From: Alphaproteobacteria bacterium SO-S41
GTDB lineage: Bacteria; Pseudomonadota; Alphaproteobacteria; Micropepsales; Micropepsaceae
Reading direction: 5' to 3'
DNA length: 64,000 nucleotides
Assembly (NCBI GenBank): GCA_019670725.1
Contig: AP024629.1
Location: 4,216,001-4,280,000 of the forward strand
The notes under the pieces are model-generated. The model had not been told where the DNA came from, ran no database searches, and saw only the letters and a program-made list of their open reading frames with translations. The position numbers and the translations under genes are program-made. Within the stretch, counting starts at the first letter, position 1; the number at the start of each line of letters is the position of its first letter. Positions 35,232 to 44,510 of this stretch are shown here, piece by piece.

Positions 35232-36151
35232 TGGCCCTGCGCCTCGCCTTCATGGGGACGCCGGGCTTCTCGGTCGCCCCGCTCGCCCAGCTCATCTCGG
35301 CCGGGCACGAGATTGCCGCCGTCTATTCGCAGCCGCCCCGCCCCAGCGGCCGCGGCCACGCTGAGACCAAATCCGCCGTCCACGACTTCGCCGAGAAGAA
35401 CGGCATTCCCGTGCGCACGCCGAAATCGCTGCGCAACGCGGAAGCGCAGGCCGCGTTCGCGGCGCTGGAACTGGATGCCGCGGTCGTCGTCGCCTACGGC
35501 CTTATTCTTCCCAAGCCCATTCTCGAGGCGCCGCGGCTCGGCTGCATCAACATCCACGCCTCGCTGCTGCCGCGCTGGCGCGGGGCGGCGCCGATCCAAC
35601 GCGCGATCATGGCCGGCGACGACGAAACCGGCGTGATGACGATGCAGATGGACGAGGGCCTCGACACCGGCCCGGTCCTGATGGCGGAGCGGATCGCGAT
35701 CACGCCGGACATGACGGCGGGCCAGTTGCACGACGCGCTGTCGCCGCTGGGCGCCGATCTCATCGTCCGCACCATAGCGGCGCTGGAGCGCGGCACGATC
35801 ACCGCGCGCCCGCAGGCCGAAGACGGCACGACCTATGCTGCCAAGATTTCCAAGGACGAGTCGCGCCTCGACTGGTCGCGCCCGGCGGATGAGCTGCGCA
35901 ATCGCATTCGCGGCCTTGCCCCCGCGCCCGGCGCGTGGGCGGAGATTAAGGGCGAACGGATCAAGATTTTGAAGGCCGCGCTGGCCGAGGGATCGGGCAC
36001 GCCGGGTGCTGTGCTTGATGACCGCCTCACCATTGCCTGCGGCGACGGCGCGCTGCGGCTCGAAACCCTGCAGCGTCCGGGGCGTGGTCCGATGGCGGCA
36101 AGCGACCTGTTGCGCGGCTTCACGGTTGCGCGCGGCGACCGGCTGCCGTGA
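35231..36151 (+). CDS. fmt: Methionyl-tRNA formyltransferase
   Basis: 306-aa enzyme formylating initiator Met-tRNA with 10-formyl-THF. N-terminal [12 protein letters not shown]; insertion loop [13 protein letters not shown]; catalytic centre [20 protein letters not shown] with Asn and His, and [17 protein letters not shown] with the catalytic Asp. The C-terminal OB-fold starts about 205. ATG 35231 begins at the def stop and the stop overlaps truA. Confidence 0.97.
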   Translation: MALRLAFMGTPGFSVAPLAQLISAGHEIAAVYSQPPRPSGRGHAETKSAVHDFAEKNGIPVRTPKSLRNAEAQAAFAALELDAAVVVAYGLILPKPILEAPRLGCINIHASLLPRWRGAAPIQRAIMAGDDETGVMTMQMDEGLDTGPVLMAERIAITPDMTAGQLHDALSPLGADLIVRTIAALERGTITARPQAEDGTTYAAKISKDESRLDWSRPADELRNRIRGLAPAPGAWAEIKGERIKILKAALAEGSGTPGAVLDDRLTIACGDGALRLETLQRPGRGPMAASDLLRGFTVARGDRLP

Positions 36152-36888
36152 CCCGCTGGAAGCTGACGATCGAATATGACGGCCGGCCCTTTGCGGGGTG
36201 GCAGCGCCAGGGCGAGGGTCTGACGACCGTGCAGGGCGCGCTGGAAGACGCGGTCTTCGCGTTCAGCGGCGAGCGCGTCACCGTCCATGGTGCGGGGCGC
36301 ACCGATGCGGGCGTCCATGCCCGCGGCCAGGTCGCGCATATCGATCTGCTGAAGGACACGACCGCGAGCGTCGTGCGCGATGCCGTCAACGCGCATCTGC
36401 GGCCCCATCCCGTCGCGGTGCTGCATGCCGAAGCTGTCGGCGCCGATTTCGAGGCGCGCTTCGGCGCGACGCGGCGCGCCTATCGCTACATAATCGTCAA
36501 TCGCCGGGCGCCGCTGACCGTCGAAGCCGGGCTCGCCTGGCAGGTACCGGTCGCGCTCGACGCCGATGCGATGCAGGCGGGCGCGCAGCACCTGATCGGC
36601 CGCCACGACTTCACCACCTTCCGCGCCGCGCAGTGCCAGGCGAAGTCGCCGGTGCGTTCCGTCGACGAGATCACCGTCACGCGTGACGGTGATCGCATCG
36701 TCATCGATGTCGCCGCGCGCTCGTTCCTGCACAGCCAGGTGCGCGCCTTCGCGGGGTCGCTGAAGCTGGTCGGCGAAGGCCGCTGGCTGCCCGACGAAAT
36801 CGCCGCCGCCCTCTCCGCCCGCGACCGCAGTCGCTGCGGCCCCGTCGCCCCGCCCGACGGGCTGGCGCTGATGCAGGTGGATTACTAA
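36148..36888 (+). CDS. truA: tRNA pseudouridine(38-40) synthase
   Basis: 246-aa TruA, which isomerises uridines 38-40 in the tRNA anticodon stem. [19 protein letters not shown] opens the fold; [17 protein letters not shown] contains the catalytic Asp; [23 protein letters not shown] and [14 protein letters not shown] complete the motifs. The start is GTG 36148, overlapping the fmt stop as GTGA. Its stop overlaps that of convergent murI by four bases. Confidence 0.96.
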   Translation: MTRWKLTIEYDGRPFAGWQRQGEGLTTVQGALEDAVFAFSGERVTVHGAGRTDAGVHARGQVAHIDLLKDTTASVVRDAVNAHLRPHPVAVLHAEAVGADFEARFGATRRAYRYIIVNRRAPLTVEAGLAWQVPVALDADAMQAGAQHLIGRHDFTTFRAAQCQAKSPVRSVDEITVTRDGDRIVIDVAARSFLHSQVRAFAGSLKLVGEGRWLPDEIAAALSARDRSRCGPVAPPDGLALMQVDY

Positions 36889-37736
36889 GCCGCGTCGAAG
36901 GTGAGCGGGGCGCCCCAGAAGGCTTCGACGAGCCCGCTTTGTGGGCCGGGCGTCCCGGTGGTGAGGAAGCGCCGCGTGCCCCCCGTGCCCGGATCGTATT
37001 CGGGGTGGCGTTCCAGATAGAGCGCGATGGCGTCGGCCGTCGCCTGCGGCTGGTGGATCAGCGGCGTCCCCTGCGGCAGCGCCGCGCGGAACATGTCGGC
37101 GACGATCTCGTAGTGCGTGCAGCCAAGGATCGCGCGGTCGGGATGGCGGCCGAGGCGCGCGCGCAGGGCCTCGACATGCTTCTCAACGACGGTCGCGAGT
37201 TCGACGGCGCCCGCACCCTTTTCGATCAGACCCGCGAGGGTCGGACAGGGTTCGCAGAACACCGCGACATCGTCGCGTCGCTTGTCGATCTCGATCTCGT
37301 AGACGCGGCTGTTCGCCGTCGCGCTGGTGCAGAAGATGCCGAGGACGTCGAGCTTCTCGATCTTCTCGGCGCGGCGCTCGACCTCGTGCTGCCAGGGACG
37401 TCCCGTCGCCGCCTCGATGGTCGGCACGATGATGCCGAGCACGTTCACGGGACGGCCCAGCGCCTTGCGATAGCCGGGCAGCCAGGTCTGTTGCAGGCGG
37501 CGCAGCGCAATCGCGGAGGCCGTGTTGCAGGCGAGGATGACGAGACTCGCGCCGGCATCGAACAGGCGCTCGCAGCCGGCGCGCGTGAGGGTCACGATCT
37601 CCTCGCCGGGCCGCCCGCCATAGGGCGTGTGCGCCTGGTCGGCGAGATAGATGAAGTCGGCCGCCGGCATGCGGTCGACCAGCGTGTGGTGCACGGAGAG
37701 GCCGCCGACGCCGGAATCGAAAACGCCGATCGCCAT
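36885..37736 (-). CDS. murI: Glutamate racemase
   Basis: 283-aa racemase supplying D-glutamate for peptidoglycan. [17 protein letters not shown] contains the catalytic Asp and Ser; [13 protein letters not shown] follows; [14 protein letters not shown] has the first catalytic Cys and [14 protein letters not shown] the second, with its His. Length slightly above average. It starts three bases after dapE on the same strand: together they feed diaminopimelate and D-glutamate to the cell wall. Confidence 0.95.
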   Translation of the reverse strand: MAIGVFDSGVGGLSVHHTLVDRMPAADFIYLADQAHTPYGGRPGEEIVTLTRAGCERLFDAGASLVILACNTASAIALRRLQQTWLPGYRKALGRPVNVLGIIVPTIEAATGRPWQHEVERRAEKIEKLDVLGIFCTSATANSRVYEIEIDKRRDDVAVFCEPCPTLAGLIEKGAGAVELATVVEKHVEALRARLGRHPDRAILGCTHYEIVADMFRAALPQGTPLIHQPQATADAIALYLERHPEYDPGTGGTRRFLTTGTPGPQSGLVEAFWGAPLTFDAA

Positions 37737-37739
37737 GGC

Positions 37740-38918
37740 CTAATCCTGAACCGAAGCCGCGTCGTCGAAATAGCGCTCGATCACCCGCGCATAGATCGCC
37801 TGCAGGGTGGCGATGTCGGCGACCGGGACCTGTTCGTCCACCTTGTGCATGCTTTCACCGACGAGGCCGAGTTCGGCGACGGGGCAATAGTTCTTGATGA
37901 AGCGCGCATCCGACGTGCCGCCGCCGGTCGAATAGACAGGCGTCTCGCCGGTGACGTCGGCGACCGCGCCGGCCAGCAAAGCGGTGAAGGCGCCGGGCGC
38001 GGTGAGGAAGACATCGCCGCCCACGGTCCAGTCGAGTTCATAGGCGCCGCCGCCCGCCGCGATGGCCGCATCGCAGACGCTGCGCACCCAGCGCTCCAGC
38101 TCGGCGCCCGAGTGGAGGTCGTTGTGGCGGATGTTGAAGACGGCGCGCGCCTCGGCCGGGATCACATTGGTCGCGGGATTGCCGACATCGACCGTCGTCA
38201 CTTCCAGGTTCGACGGCTCGAAATGATCGGTGCCTTCATCGAGCCGGCGCTGGGTGAGCGCGGCGAGAATGGCGATCAGCTTCGGAATGGGATTGTCGGC
38301 CTTGTGGGGATAGGCGACGTGACCCTGCGCGCCCAGCACGCGAAGCCGTCCGGTGCATGAGCCGCGGCGGCCGATCTTCAGCGTGTCGCCGATCCGGCGC
38401 TGGCTGGTCGGTTCGCCCACCACGCAATGGTCGATGCGCTCGCCGCGCTCGGCCAGCGTCTGGAGCATCTTCACCGTGCCGTTGACCGACGGGCCTTCCT
38501 CGTCGCCGGTGATGAGAAGGCCGATCGAACCGAAGGCACCGAGGCGCGGTGCGAAATCAGCGGCGGCCGCGGCGAAGGCGGCGATGGCGGTTTTCATGTC
38601 CACCGCGCCGCGGCCGACGAGAATGCCGTCCTCGATCCGCGCCGCGAAGGGATCGGCGCTCCACGACGCGGGGTCGCCGGGCGGCACGACATCGGTATGG
38701 CCGGCGAAGCAGAGCAACGGCCCGGTTGAGCCAAGTCGGGCGTAGAGGTTGTCGATCGTCGGGGTGTCTGCCTGTTCGAAGGTCATGGTCTCGCAGACAA
38801 AGCCATGCGGGGTCAGAGCCGCGGCCAGCGCACCGAGCGCGCCCGCATCCGCCGGCGTCACGCTGGGGCAGCGGATCAGCTCTTGGGTCAGCGCCAGGGC
38901 GTCGATGCGAGGGGCCAT
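37740..38918 (-). CDS. dapE: Succinyl-diaminopimelate desuccinylase
   Basis: 392-aa M20 metallohydrolase releasing L,L-diaminopimelate for lysine and peptidoglycan. [13 protein letters not shown] holds metal ligand His and catalytic Asp; [14 protein letters not shown] the bridging Asp; [13 protein letters not shown] the catalytic Glu and metal Glu; the late [17 protein letters not shown] supplies the dimer-domain His-like region. In GRGAVDMKT the usual Gly after K is Thr, a mild deviation. Operon with murI. Its promoter region contains a perfect inverted repeat at 38995. Confidence 0.94.
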   Translation of the reverse strand: MAPRIDALALTQELIRCPSVTPADAGALGALAAALTPHGFVCETMTFEQADTPTIDNLYARLGSTGPLLCFAGHTDVVPPGDPASWSADPFAARIEDGILVGRGAVDMKTAIAAFAAAAADFAPRLGAFGSIGLLITGDEEGPSVNGTVKMLQTLAERGERIDHCVVGEPTSQRRIGDTLKIGRRGSCTGRLRVLGAQGHVAYPHKADNPIPKLIAILAALTQRRLDEGTDHFEPSNLEVTTVDVGNPATNVIPAEARAVFNIRHNDLHSGAELERWVRSVCDAAIAAGGGAYELDWTVGGDVFLTAPGAFTALLAGAVADVTGETPVYSTGGGTSDARFIKNYCPVAELGLVGESMHKVDEQVPVADIATLQAIYARVIERYFDDAASVQD

Positions 38919-38994
38919 AGGGCGGTGTAGAGTCGGTGTCCGCAGCGGTCAATCGAACCTCCAGGACCAGACGGTCAAATTGTCGCGGCGACGT

Positions 38995-39023
38995 TTACGT
39001 CAAGCCTATTTACCTTGACGTAA
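38995..39023. promoter_or_regulatory. Inverted repeat upstream of dapE (possible operator)
   Basis: TTACGTCAAG (38995-39004) and CTTGACGTAA (39014-39023) are perfect 10-base inverted copies around a 9-base spacer, between dapE and the divergent small gene. A third partial copy, CTTCGTAAGG, follows at 39032-39041. TTGAC inside the right arm could be a -35 element covered by the bound regulator. The ACGT-rich arms recall sites of MerR-type regulators such as LiuR, but that match is weak. Confidence 0.5.
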
Positions 39024-39140
39024 GGATATCACTTCGTAAGGGTTGTGGCGTGTGCTTTGATGCGTCGCAAAGGTTGGTCGCACTGCGGCAGCCGTGGCGC
39101 GCATGACCTGCACAGGGTCCCGCAGGGGAGTGGATCCGAC

Positions 39141-39470
39141 TTGACGATCGCACCGAAGATTCTCAATCAGCTGATCTGGAATCAGGTCATCAGCGCCTTC
39201 AGTTGGAACCGCTCGCAGGCGGGCGATGTCATGGTCATGACCGAGCCCGTGATGTCGGCGCTCGCCCATGCCGTCGCGCAGGTCCTGGCGCACACCACGG
39301 ATGTGGAAGCCGCGCTGGCGCAGTTCGCCGACGAGGTGCGTGATCATCTCGCGCGCCTGCCGGACGAGCCGGCCATGCCGCCTTTGGCGAAATTCGCGAC
39401 GGGCAAGCCTAAGGTCCTGGAACCCGTCGGCGAAGGCGCCGACATCATCGCCTTCAAGCGGACCGACTGA
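39141..39470 (+). CDS. Small hypothetical protein
   Basis: About 109 aa, no family recognised. TTG 39141 is chosen because AGGGGAG lies ten bases upstream; the open frame extends to 39045, but that extra N-terminus is Arg/His-rich and lacks a ribosome-binding site. Internal ATGs at 39228 are also possible. The protein is hydrophilic with a helical centre (SALAHAVAQVLAHTTDVEAALAQFADEV) and ends GADIIAFKRTD. Divergent from dapE. Confidence 0.5.
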   Translation: MTIAPKILNQLIWNQVISAFSWNRSQAGDVMVMTEPVMSALAHAVAQVLAHTTDVEAALAQFADEVRDHLARLPDEPAMPPLAKFATGKPKVLEPVGEGADIIAFKRTD

Positions 39471-39562
39471 ACCCTTTCTTCGCTGTCTTTTCGGCCGCAA
39501 GACGCTTGCCCCGGCACGCCGTCGCGGGGAATGTGCGCGCGTCAAAACAACAGGCAGGCATC

Positions 39563-40438
39563 ATGGGCGGACGTCTTCAGGGCAAGGTCGCGGTCATCAC
39601 CGGCGCGGCCTCGGGCATCGGGCGCGGCACGGCGGAACTGTTCGTGCGCGAGGGCGCCAAAGTCATCGGCGGCGACCTGCAGGACGACAAGGGCGCGCGG
39701 ATGACCGAGGAGCTCGGCGACGCGTTCCACTACACACGCTGCGACGTGACGGACGAGGCGGCCGTGAAGGCCATCGTCGATCTCGCGGTGTCGCGCTGGG
39801 GCAGGATCGACATCCTCTTCAACAATGCCGGCACGGGCGGTGCGATGGAGACGGCGGAGACCGTGACCGCCGAAGGCTTCGACGCGGTGATGCATCTCCA
39901 CATCCGCGCCGCGCTGTTCGGCATCAAGCATGCCGTGCCGCATATGAAGGCGGCGGGCGGCGGCTCGATCATCTCGACCGCGTCGGTGGCGGGCCTGCAG
40001 AACGGCTTCGGGCCGATCCTCTATTCAATCGCCAAGGCCGGGATCATCCAGATGACCAAGCTGGCGGCGGCGCAGCTCGGGCCGTTCTCGATCCGCGTCA
40101 ATGCGATCTGCCCCGGCCTCATCGCGACGCCGATCTTCGCGACCTCGATCGGCATGGCGCGCCAGGTGGCGGATACGACGGTGGAGGCGATCTCCAAGGC
40201 GGGCGGCGGATCGCAGCCGATCCCGCGCTCCGGCCTGCCGGCCGATATCGCGGAGGCGGCGCTCTATCTCGCCGGCGACGGCAGCACTTTCGTCAACGGC
40301 CATGCGCTGGTGGTGGACGGCGGCATCACGGTCGGCCCGACGGGCCTCGCGCAGATGTCGACCTTCGCGCCGATCATGCAGGCGATGGGCATCGATCTCA
40401 GCGCGCTCGATGCGCTCCAGCAGGGCGTCGCGCCATGA
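39563..40438 (+). CDS. SDR-family oxidoreductase (3-alpha/7-alpha-HSD-like)
   Basis: 291-aa classical SDR. TGAASGIG at about 13-20, GGDLQDD after strand 2 (Asp favours NAD), DVT, NNAGTGGAM near 88, ISTASVAG with Ser, YSIAKAGI with Tyr-Lys, CPGLIATPI and LVVDGGITV at the end. A 30-residue C-terminal extension (GLAQMSTFAPIMQAMGIDL) goes beyond the normal SDR end and may shape the active site. ATG 39563 gives the standard N-terminus. Overlaps the ABM monooxygenase gene as ATGA, so the two probably act on one substrate. Confidence 0.88.
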   Translation: MGGRLQGKVAVITGAASGIGRGTAELFVREGAKVIGGDLQDDKGARMTEELGDAFHYTRCDVTDEAAVKAIVDLAVSRWGRIDILFNNAGTGGAMETAETVTAEGFDAVMHLHIRAALFGIKHAVPHMKAAGGGSIISTASVAGLQNGFGPILYSIAKAGIIQMTKLAAAQLGPFSIRVNAICPGLIATPIFATSIGMARQVADTTVEAISKAGGGSQPIPRSGLPADIAEAALYLAGDGSTFVNGHALVVDGGITVGPTGLAQMSTFAPIMQAMGIDLSALDALQQGVAP

Positions 40439-40737
40439 TCGTCCTGGCCGGCACGTTCAAGTTCAATCCCGAGAAGATGGAGATCGCGCGGCCCGCCGTC
40501 GCGGCGGTGATCGCGGCCTCGCGCGCCGAGGAAGGGTGCATCACCTATTCCTTCGCGCAGGATGTCTCGGACCCCACACTGGTGCGCGTGTTCGAGGCCT
40601 ATGCCGATCGCGCCGCGCTGGAGACGCACTGGGCGTCGCCGCATTTCGCGGCCTGGAAAGGCATGCGCGAGGCGATCGGCATGCACGACCGCGACCTCAA
40701 GATCTATGAGGTCGCGAGCGTGACCCCGACGCCCTAG
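40435..40737 (+). CDS. Antibiotic-biosynthesis-monooxygenase (ABM) domain protein, quinol-monooxygenase-like
   Basis: 100-aa dimeric ferredoxin-like alpha-beta barrel protein. VLAGTFKFNPEKMEIARPAV, EEGCITYSFAQD, VFEAYADRAALETHWASPHFAAW are the ABM signatures seen in YgiN and ActVA-Orf6-like enzymes, which oxygenate quinols without cofactors. Substrate unknown. Translationally coupled to the SDR. Confidence 0.85.
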   Translation: MIVLAGTFKFNPEKMEIARPAVAAVIAASRAEEGCITYSFAQDVSDPTLVRVFEAYADRAALETHWASPHFAAWKGMREAIGMHDRDLKIYEVASVTPTP

Positions 40738-40753
40738 AAATTTCGGCCGGAAA

Positions 40754-40778
40754 ATGTTAGCTCGTTGACAGCCAACAT
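40754..40778. promoter_or_regulatory. Operator of the toxin-antitoxin pair
   Basis: ATGTTAGCT (40754-40762) and AGCCAACAT (40770-40778) are imperfect inverted copies (8 of 9) around a 7-base spacer. TTGACA (40765-40770) lies inside, so binding would block a -35 element. The position just before the antitoxin gene is the usual autoregulatory site. Confidence 0.6.
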
Positions 40779-40790
40779 GTGGACCGCGCC

Positions 40791-41072
40791 GTGACCCGTA
40801 TCGCCGCCGCAGAAGCCAAGAACCGTTTCGCCGAACTCATCGAGCGCGCCGAGAAGGGCGAGGACATCGAGGTGACGAAGTATGGGCGTGTGGTGGCGCG
40901 TATCGTGGCGCCCAAACAAGGGCGCGATGTCGAGGCCGCGATGGCTGCGTTCAGTCGCATGCGCGAAAACGCCAGAAAGATCGGGGGAAAATTCGATCTC
41001 GAGGAATTCAAGCGTTGGCGGGATGAAGGCAAGCTATCGACTAAACTCTTCGGGCATGATGGCGGCAAATGA
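40791..41072 (+). CDS. Type II antitoxin, Phd/YefM family
   Basis: About 93 aa. The N-terminal DNA-binding/dimer part TRIAAAEAKNRFAELIERAEKGEDIEVTKYGRVVARIV is the classic Phd pattern; the Lys/Asp-rich C-terminus (RRMRENARKIGGKFDLEEFKRW-like) would thread into the toxin. GTG 40791 places EAK at the family-typical distance; an in-frame GTG at 40779 also exists. The stop overlaps the toxin start (ATGA 41069-41072). Expected to bind the palindrome at 40754. Confidence 0.87.
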   Translation: MTRIAAAEAKNRFAELIERAEKGEDIEVTKYGRVVARIVAPKQGRDVEAAMAAFSRMRENARKIGGKFDLEEFKRWRDEGKLSTKLFGHDGGK

Positions 41073-41488
41073 CCGCCGGCCCTTTTGTCGCCGACGCATC
41101 CTTGGTCTTCGCGCTCGCCGCCCATGAGTTGCCGGGTGAATCGGCGGAAGACGCCGGCCGCCAGATCGCTGAAGCGGGCGCCATCGCACCGAGGCATTGG
41201 CCGCTGGAAATGGCCAATGCGTTCTTGATGTCCCTGAGGCGCAAACGCCTGACGAAAGCGCAGGTGCGTGCCGCCGCCGAAGCGGTCGGAGGATTTGGCA
41301 TCACCATCGACATGTCGGAAGTCGATGCGTTCGGCTCGCTGTTCGAGCTTGCCGAGCGGCATCGCCTGACCGTCTACGACGCCGCATATCTGGAACTCGC
41401 CTTGCGCACTGGCTACGCGCTGGCTTCGTTGGATGGCGAGTTGCGGGCGGCTGCGAAGAAGGAGGGGGTCGCCCTCCTGCCCGCCTAA
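41069..41488 (+). CDS. Type II toxin, VapC-like PIN ribonuclease
   Basis: 139-aa PIN-domain protein. The four acidic metal-binding residues are visible: Asp9 (FVADAS), Glu47 (PLEMANAF), Asp104 ([12 protein letters not shown]) and Asp122 (ALASLDGEL). Family members cleave tRNA or rRNA when freed from the antitoxin. All catalytic residues are kept, so it appears active. The pair could stabilise this chromosomal segment or act in stress response. Its stop overlaps that of convergent dapD. Confidence 0.9.
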   Translation: MTAGPFVADASLVFALAAHELPGESAEDAGRQIAEAGAIAPRHWPLEMANAFLMSLRRKRLTKAQVRAAAEAVGGFGITIDMSEVDAFGSLFELAERHRLTVYDAAYLELALRTGYALASLDGELRAAAKKEGVALLPA

Positions 41489-42315
41489 TCCCGCAGCAGT
41501 TCGTTGATGCTGGTCTTGGAGCGGGTGCGGGCGTCCACCGTCTTCACGATGACCGCGCAGCTGAGCGCGATGTTGTTCGGACCGCCGCCGCCCATCGTGC
41601 CGGGCACGACGACCGAATAGGGCGGCACCTTGCCGACATGGATTTCGCCGGTGGCGCGATCGACGACCTTGGTCGTCGAGGTGATGAAGACGCCCATCGA
41701 GAGCACCGCGCCTTCGCCGACGATGACGCCCTCGGCGACTTCGGAACGCGCGCCGATGAAGCAGTCGTCCTCGACGATCACCGGACCGGCCTGGAGCGGT
41801 TCCAGCACGCCGCCAATGCCGGCGCCGCCGGAGATGTGGACGCGCGCGCCGATCTGGGCGCAGGAGCCGACGGTCGCCCAGGTGTCGACCATGGTGTTCT
41901 CGCCGACCCGCGCGCCGAGATTGACGAAGCTGGGCATCAGCACCGCGCCCTTGGCGATGAAGGCGGAGCGGCGGACGACGGCGCCCGGCACCGCGCGAAA
42001 GCCGGCGGCGCGGAATTCCGCCTCGCCCCAGCCATCGAACTTCGAGGGCACCTTGTCCCACCACTTCGCCTCGCCCGGCGCGCCGGCGATGAGGCCCATA
42101 TCGTTGAGGCGGAAGGAGAGCAGCACCGCCTTCTTCAGCCACTGATGGACGTGCCATTCGCCCTCGAGCTTTTCGGCGACGCGCAGCGTGCCGGCATCGA
42201 GCCCGGCCAAGGCGGCATCGACCGCCTCGCGTGTCGCGCCCTTGGTCGCCGGGGTCAGCGTGTCGCGCTCTTCCCAGGCCGCTTCGATCGCCGTGCGCAG
42301 ATTGGTGTCCGTCAT
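41485..42315 (-). CDS. dapD: Tetrahydrodipicolinate N-succinyltransferase
   Basis: 276-aa enzyme succinylating tetrahydrodipicolinate in the DAP pathway; dapE acts two steps later. Left-handed beta-helix hexapeptides span about 100-220 ([55 protein letters not shown]). The N-terminal helical domain has WKRD-like features and the C-terminus ends SINELLRD. Overlaps the HAD gene by four bases. Confidence 0.95.
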   Translation of the reverse strand: MTDTNLRTAIEAAWEERDTLTPATKGATREAVDAALAGLDAGTLRVAEKLEGEWHVHQWLKKAVLLSFRLNDMGLIAGAPGEAKWWDKVPSKFDGWGEAEFRAAGFRAVPGAVVRRSAFIAKGAVLMPSFVNLGARVGENTMVDTWATVGSCAQIGARVHISGGAGIGGVLEPLQAGPVIVEDDCFIGARSEVAEGVIVGEGAVLSMGVFITSTTKVVDRATGEIHVGKVPPYSVVVPGTMGGGGPNNIALSCAVIVKTVDARTRSKTSINELLRD

Positions 42316-43010
42316 GTCGCGTCTCCGAGATCGAGCGAGTGCAGAAAGGTTGAGAGGGCTTCGGCGACGTGATGGACGTGGCCGTCAATGTCTTCGGGCG
42401 CGTCCGGCCCATGCGCGCTCCAGGGCGCGTCATTGGCGATCCAGACGGTGGTCATGCCGAGCTCGGACGCGGGTTTGAGGTTGCGCTTCAGGTCCTCGAA
42501 CATCGCGGCGCGGCGGCCTTCCGCGCCATAGTGGCCGAGCACCGCATGATAGGCGGCGGGATCGGGCTTGGGGCGGTAATCGGCCGAGACGATGTCGAAG
42601 ATGGCGTCGAAGTGATCGAGAATACCGAGCTTCGCCGCGACGTTTTCGGCGTGCTTGCGGCTGCCGTTCGTGAAGATCGCCTTGCGGCCGGGCAGGCGCG
42701 CCAGCGCCGTGTGCAGGTCGGCATCGTGGGCGAGTTCGCCGAAATCGATGTCGTGGACATGGTCCAGGAAGCGCGCAGGGTCGAGCTGGTGGCGGGTCAT
42801 CAGCCCGTTCAGCGTCGTGCCGTAGTCGCGGTAGAGCTCTTTCTGGTAGGCGTGGGCGTCCGCCTCGGCCAGATCGAACTCGGTCATCAGGAACCGCTTC
42901 ATGTTGCGGTCGATCTGCGGAAAAACGCCCGAATTCGCGTCATAGAGCGTGTTGTCGAGGTCGAACAGCCAGTGGTCGACGTGACGGAAATCGGGGCGGG
43001 AAACGGTCAT
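42312..43010 (-). CDS. HAD-family pyrimidine 5'-nucleotidase-like hydrolase
   Basis: 232 aa. HAD motif [10 protein letters not shown] with Asp17 nucleophile and Asp19; motif [13 protein letters not shown]; motif [16 protein letters not shown] with Lys; motif [19 protein letters not shown], where FEDLKRN replaces the usual FxDD. The subgroup (pyrimidine 5'-nucleotidase, SDT1-like) commonly sits beside dapD in alphaproteobacteria. First gene of the HAD-dapD operon. A CtrA-type box lies just upstream. Confidence 0.88.
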   Translation of the reverse strand: MTVSRPDFRHVDHWLFDLDNTLYDANSGVFPQIDRNMKRFLMTEFDLAEADAHAYQKELYRDYGTTLNGLMTRHQLDPARFLDHVHDIDFGELAHDADLHTALARLPGRKAIFTNGSRKHAENVAAKLGILDHFDAIFDIVSADYRPKPDPAAYHAVLGHYGAEGRRAAMFEDLKRNLKPASELGMTTVWIANDAPWSAHGPDAPEDIDGHVHHVAEALSTFLHSLDLGDAT

Positions 43011-43032
43011 TTCGGCGTGGCGGATAGCAGAC

Positions 43033-43048
43033 TTAAATCCGCTTTAAC
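43033..43048. promoter_or_regulatory. CtrA-type box, exact consensus
   Basis: TTAA (43033-43036), seven bases, TTAAC (43044-43048): exact match to the full CtrA site TTAA-N7-TTAAC. It sits in the 78-base gap between the divergent HAD-dapD and DUF2336 genes. Binding is inferred from consensus only. Confidence 0.6.
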
Positions 43049-43088
43049 AGCACCGGCTTAGGGTGACGGGCATGAGCGAGGACATCTC

Positions 43089-44357
43089 ATGCTGAAGGCG
43101 ATGATCGGGCGGTTGTTCGGCAAATCGGACCTGCCGGAAAAGCCGAGTTATGAAGAGGCGCGCGGCGCGCTGGAACGGCACTCGAAGGAGCTGCGGCTGG
43201 ACCTCGCGGGCCGCCGGGGCGTCGGGCCGGAATTCCTGTACTTCCTGTCGGAGGATACCGACCCGCTCATCCGCCGCAAGGTCGCGGAAAATCCGACGAC
43301 CCCGATGCAGGCGAACGCCAAGCTGGTGGACGACGGCGACGAGGACGTGCGCGCGGCGCTGGCCAAGAAGATCGGCCGCCTGATGCCCGGCCTGCACAAC
43401 GAGCAGAGCGAGAAGATCCGCGATCTCGTGCTGGCGATGATCGGCAAGCTCGCCCAGGACCAGATGCCGCGCGTCCGGGCGATCCTCGCCGAGCAGATCA
43501 AGACCTGCAAAACCGCGCCGCCGGCCCTCATCCAGCGCCTGGCGCGCGACCAGCATATCGAGGTCGCCGGACCGATCCTGGAATATTCGCCGCTGCTGAG
43601 CGACACCGACCTGAAGGAGATCATCGATCTCGCCTGCGTCTCGGCCGCGCTGACGGCGATCGCCAAGCGGCGAAACCTCAGCCCGGGCATCTGCGACGCG
43701 GTGATCGCGCAGATGGATATCAAGGCGACGGCCGCGCTGCTGTCGAACCAGGCGGCGAATATTTCGAAAGCCGCGATGGAGACGATCCTCGAGAAGGCCG
43801 CGGAGGTGGAGAGCTGGCACGAGCCGCTGGTCCGCCGCCCGAACCTGTCGTCGCGCGTCGTGCGGCGGCTTGCCGGATTCGTCTCGTCCATCCTGGTGGA
43901 GCGGCTGGCGGCGCGGCCGGGTCTCGATCCGGACACCGCGGATGCGCTGAAGAAAAGCGTCCGGCGCAGCATCGAGGTCGGTGCGCTTGAGGCGACCGAG
44001 AACACCGATACGGCGGATCTTCGCGTGCGCACCGCGTTCGGCGCGGGCATGCTGGACGATCACTTCGTCTCGGGCGCGGCCGAACTCGGCGATCGCGAAT
44101 CCGTGACGCTGGCGCTCGCACTGCTCAGCTCATGCGGCATCACGATCGCCCGGCGCATCATGGACTCGCGCAGCGCCCATGCCATCACTGCGCTCGTCTG
44201 GAAGGCCGGCCTGCATATGCGGGTCTCGGTGGCGATCCAGACCTTTGTGCTGAAACTGCCCGGCCGCGATATGCTGCTGGCGCGCGGTGGCACGGAATTC
44301 CCGCTGCCGACGCAGGAAATGGCGACGCATCTCGGCGTCTTCGGGATCGCCGCCTGA
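43089..44357 (+). CDS. DUF2336 domain protein
   Basis: 422 aa, soluble, strongly alpha-helical with HEAT-like repeats (DPLIRRKVAENP, DEDVRAALAKKIGRLMPG, PRVRAILAEQIK, HIEVAGPILEYSPLLSDTDLKEII). This matches DUF2336, a family almost confined to Alphaproteobacteria and without an established reaction. No signal peptide or membrane segment. Placed 40 bases behind an exact CtrA box, which hints at cell-cycle-linked expression (inference). Confidence 0.85.
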   Translation: MLKAMIGRLFGKSDLPEKPSYEEARGALERHSKELRLDLAGRRGVGPEFLYFLSEDTDPLIRRKVAENPTTPMQANAKLVDDGDEDVRAALAKKIGRLMPGLHNEQSEKIRDLVLAMIGKLAQDQMPRVRAILAEQIKTCKTAPPALIQRLARDQHIEVAGPILEYSPLLSDTDLKEIIDLACVSAALTAIAKRRNLSPGICDAVIAQMDIKATAALLSNQAANISKAAMETILEKAAEVESWHEPLVRRPNLSSRVVRRLAGFVSSILVERLAARPGLDPDTADALKKSVRRSIEVGALEATENTDTADLRVRTAFGAGMLDDHFVSGAAELGDRESVTLALALLSSCGITIARRIMDSRSAHAITALVWKAGLHMRVSVAIQTFVLKLPGRDMLLARGGTEFPLPTQEMATHLGVFGIAA

Positions 44358-44397
44358 CCCTCTAGCGGTTGATGCTGATTGGGTGAATCACCCAGCC

Positions 44398-44478
44398 TGT
44401 CATGCCCGCGAAGGCGGGCATCCAGCGCCCTAAGCTCCGTGTTTGACCCAGTGGATTCCCGCCTTCGCGGGAATGACA
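44398..44478. repeat. REP-like element, two inverted copies
   Basis: Two 27-base units (44398-44424 and 44452-44478) are inverted copies. Each is itself a hairpin: GCCCGC, loop GAAG, GCGGGC in the first and TTCCCGC, loop CTTC, GCGGGAA in the second. The pair is separated by 27 bases. Typical of REP/BIME elements placed after stop codons; could also act as a 3'-end stabiliser for the DUF2336 and cupin transcripts. A third copy lies at 50186. Confidence 0.7.
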
Positions 44479-44510
44479 AGAGGAGTGGTTCAGATATTCC
44501 GCGCGCGGTC

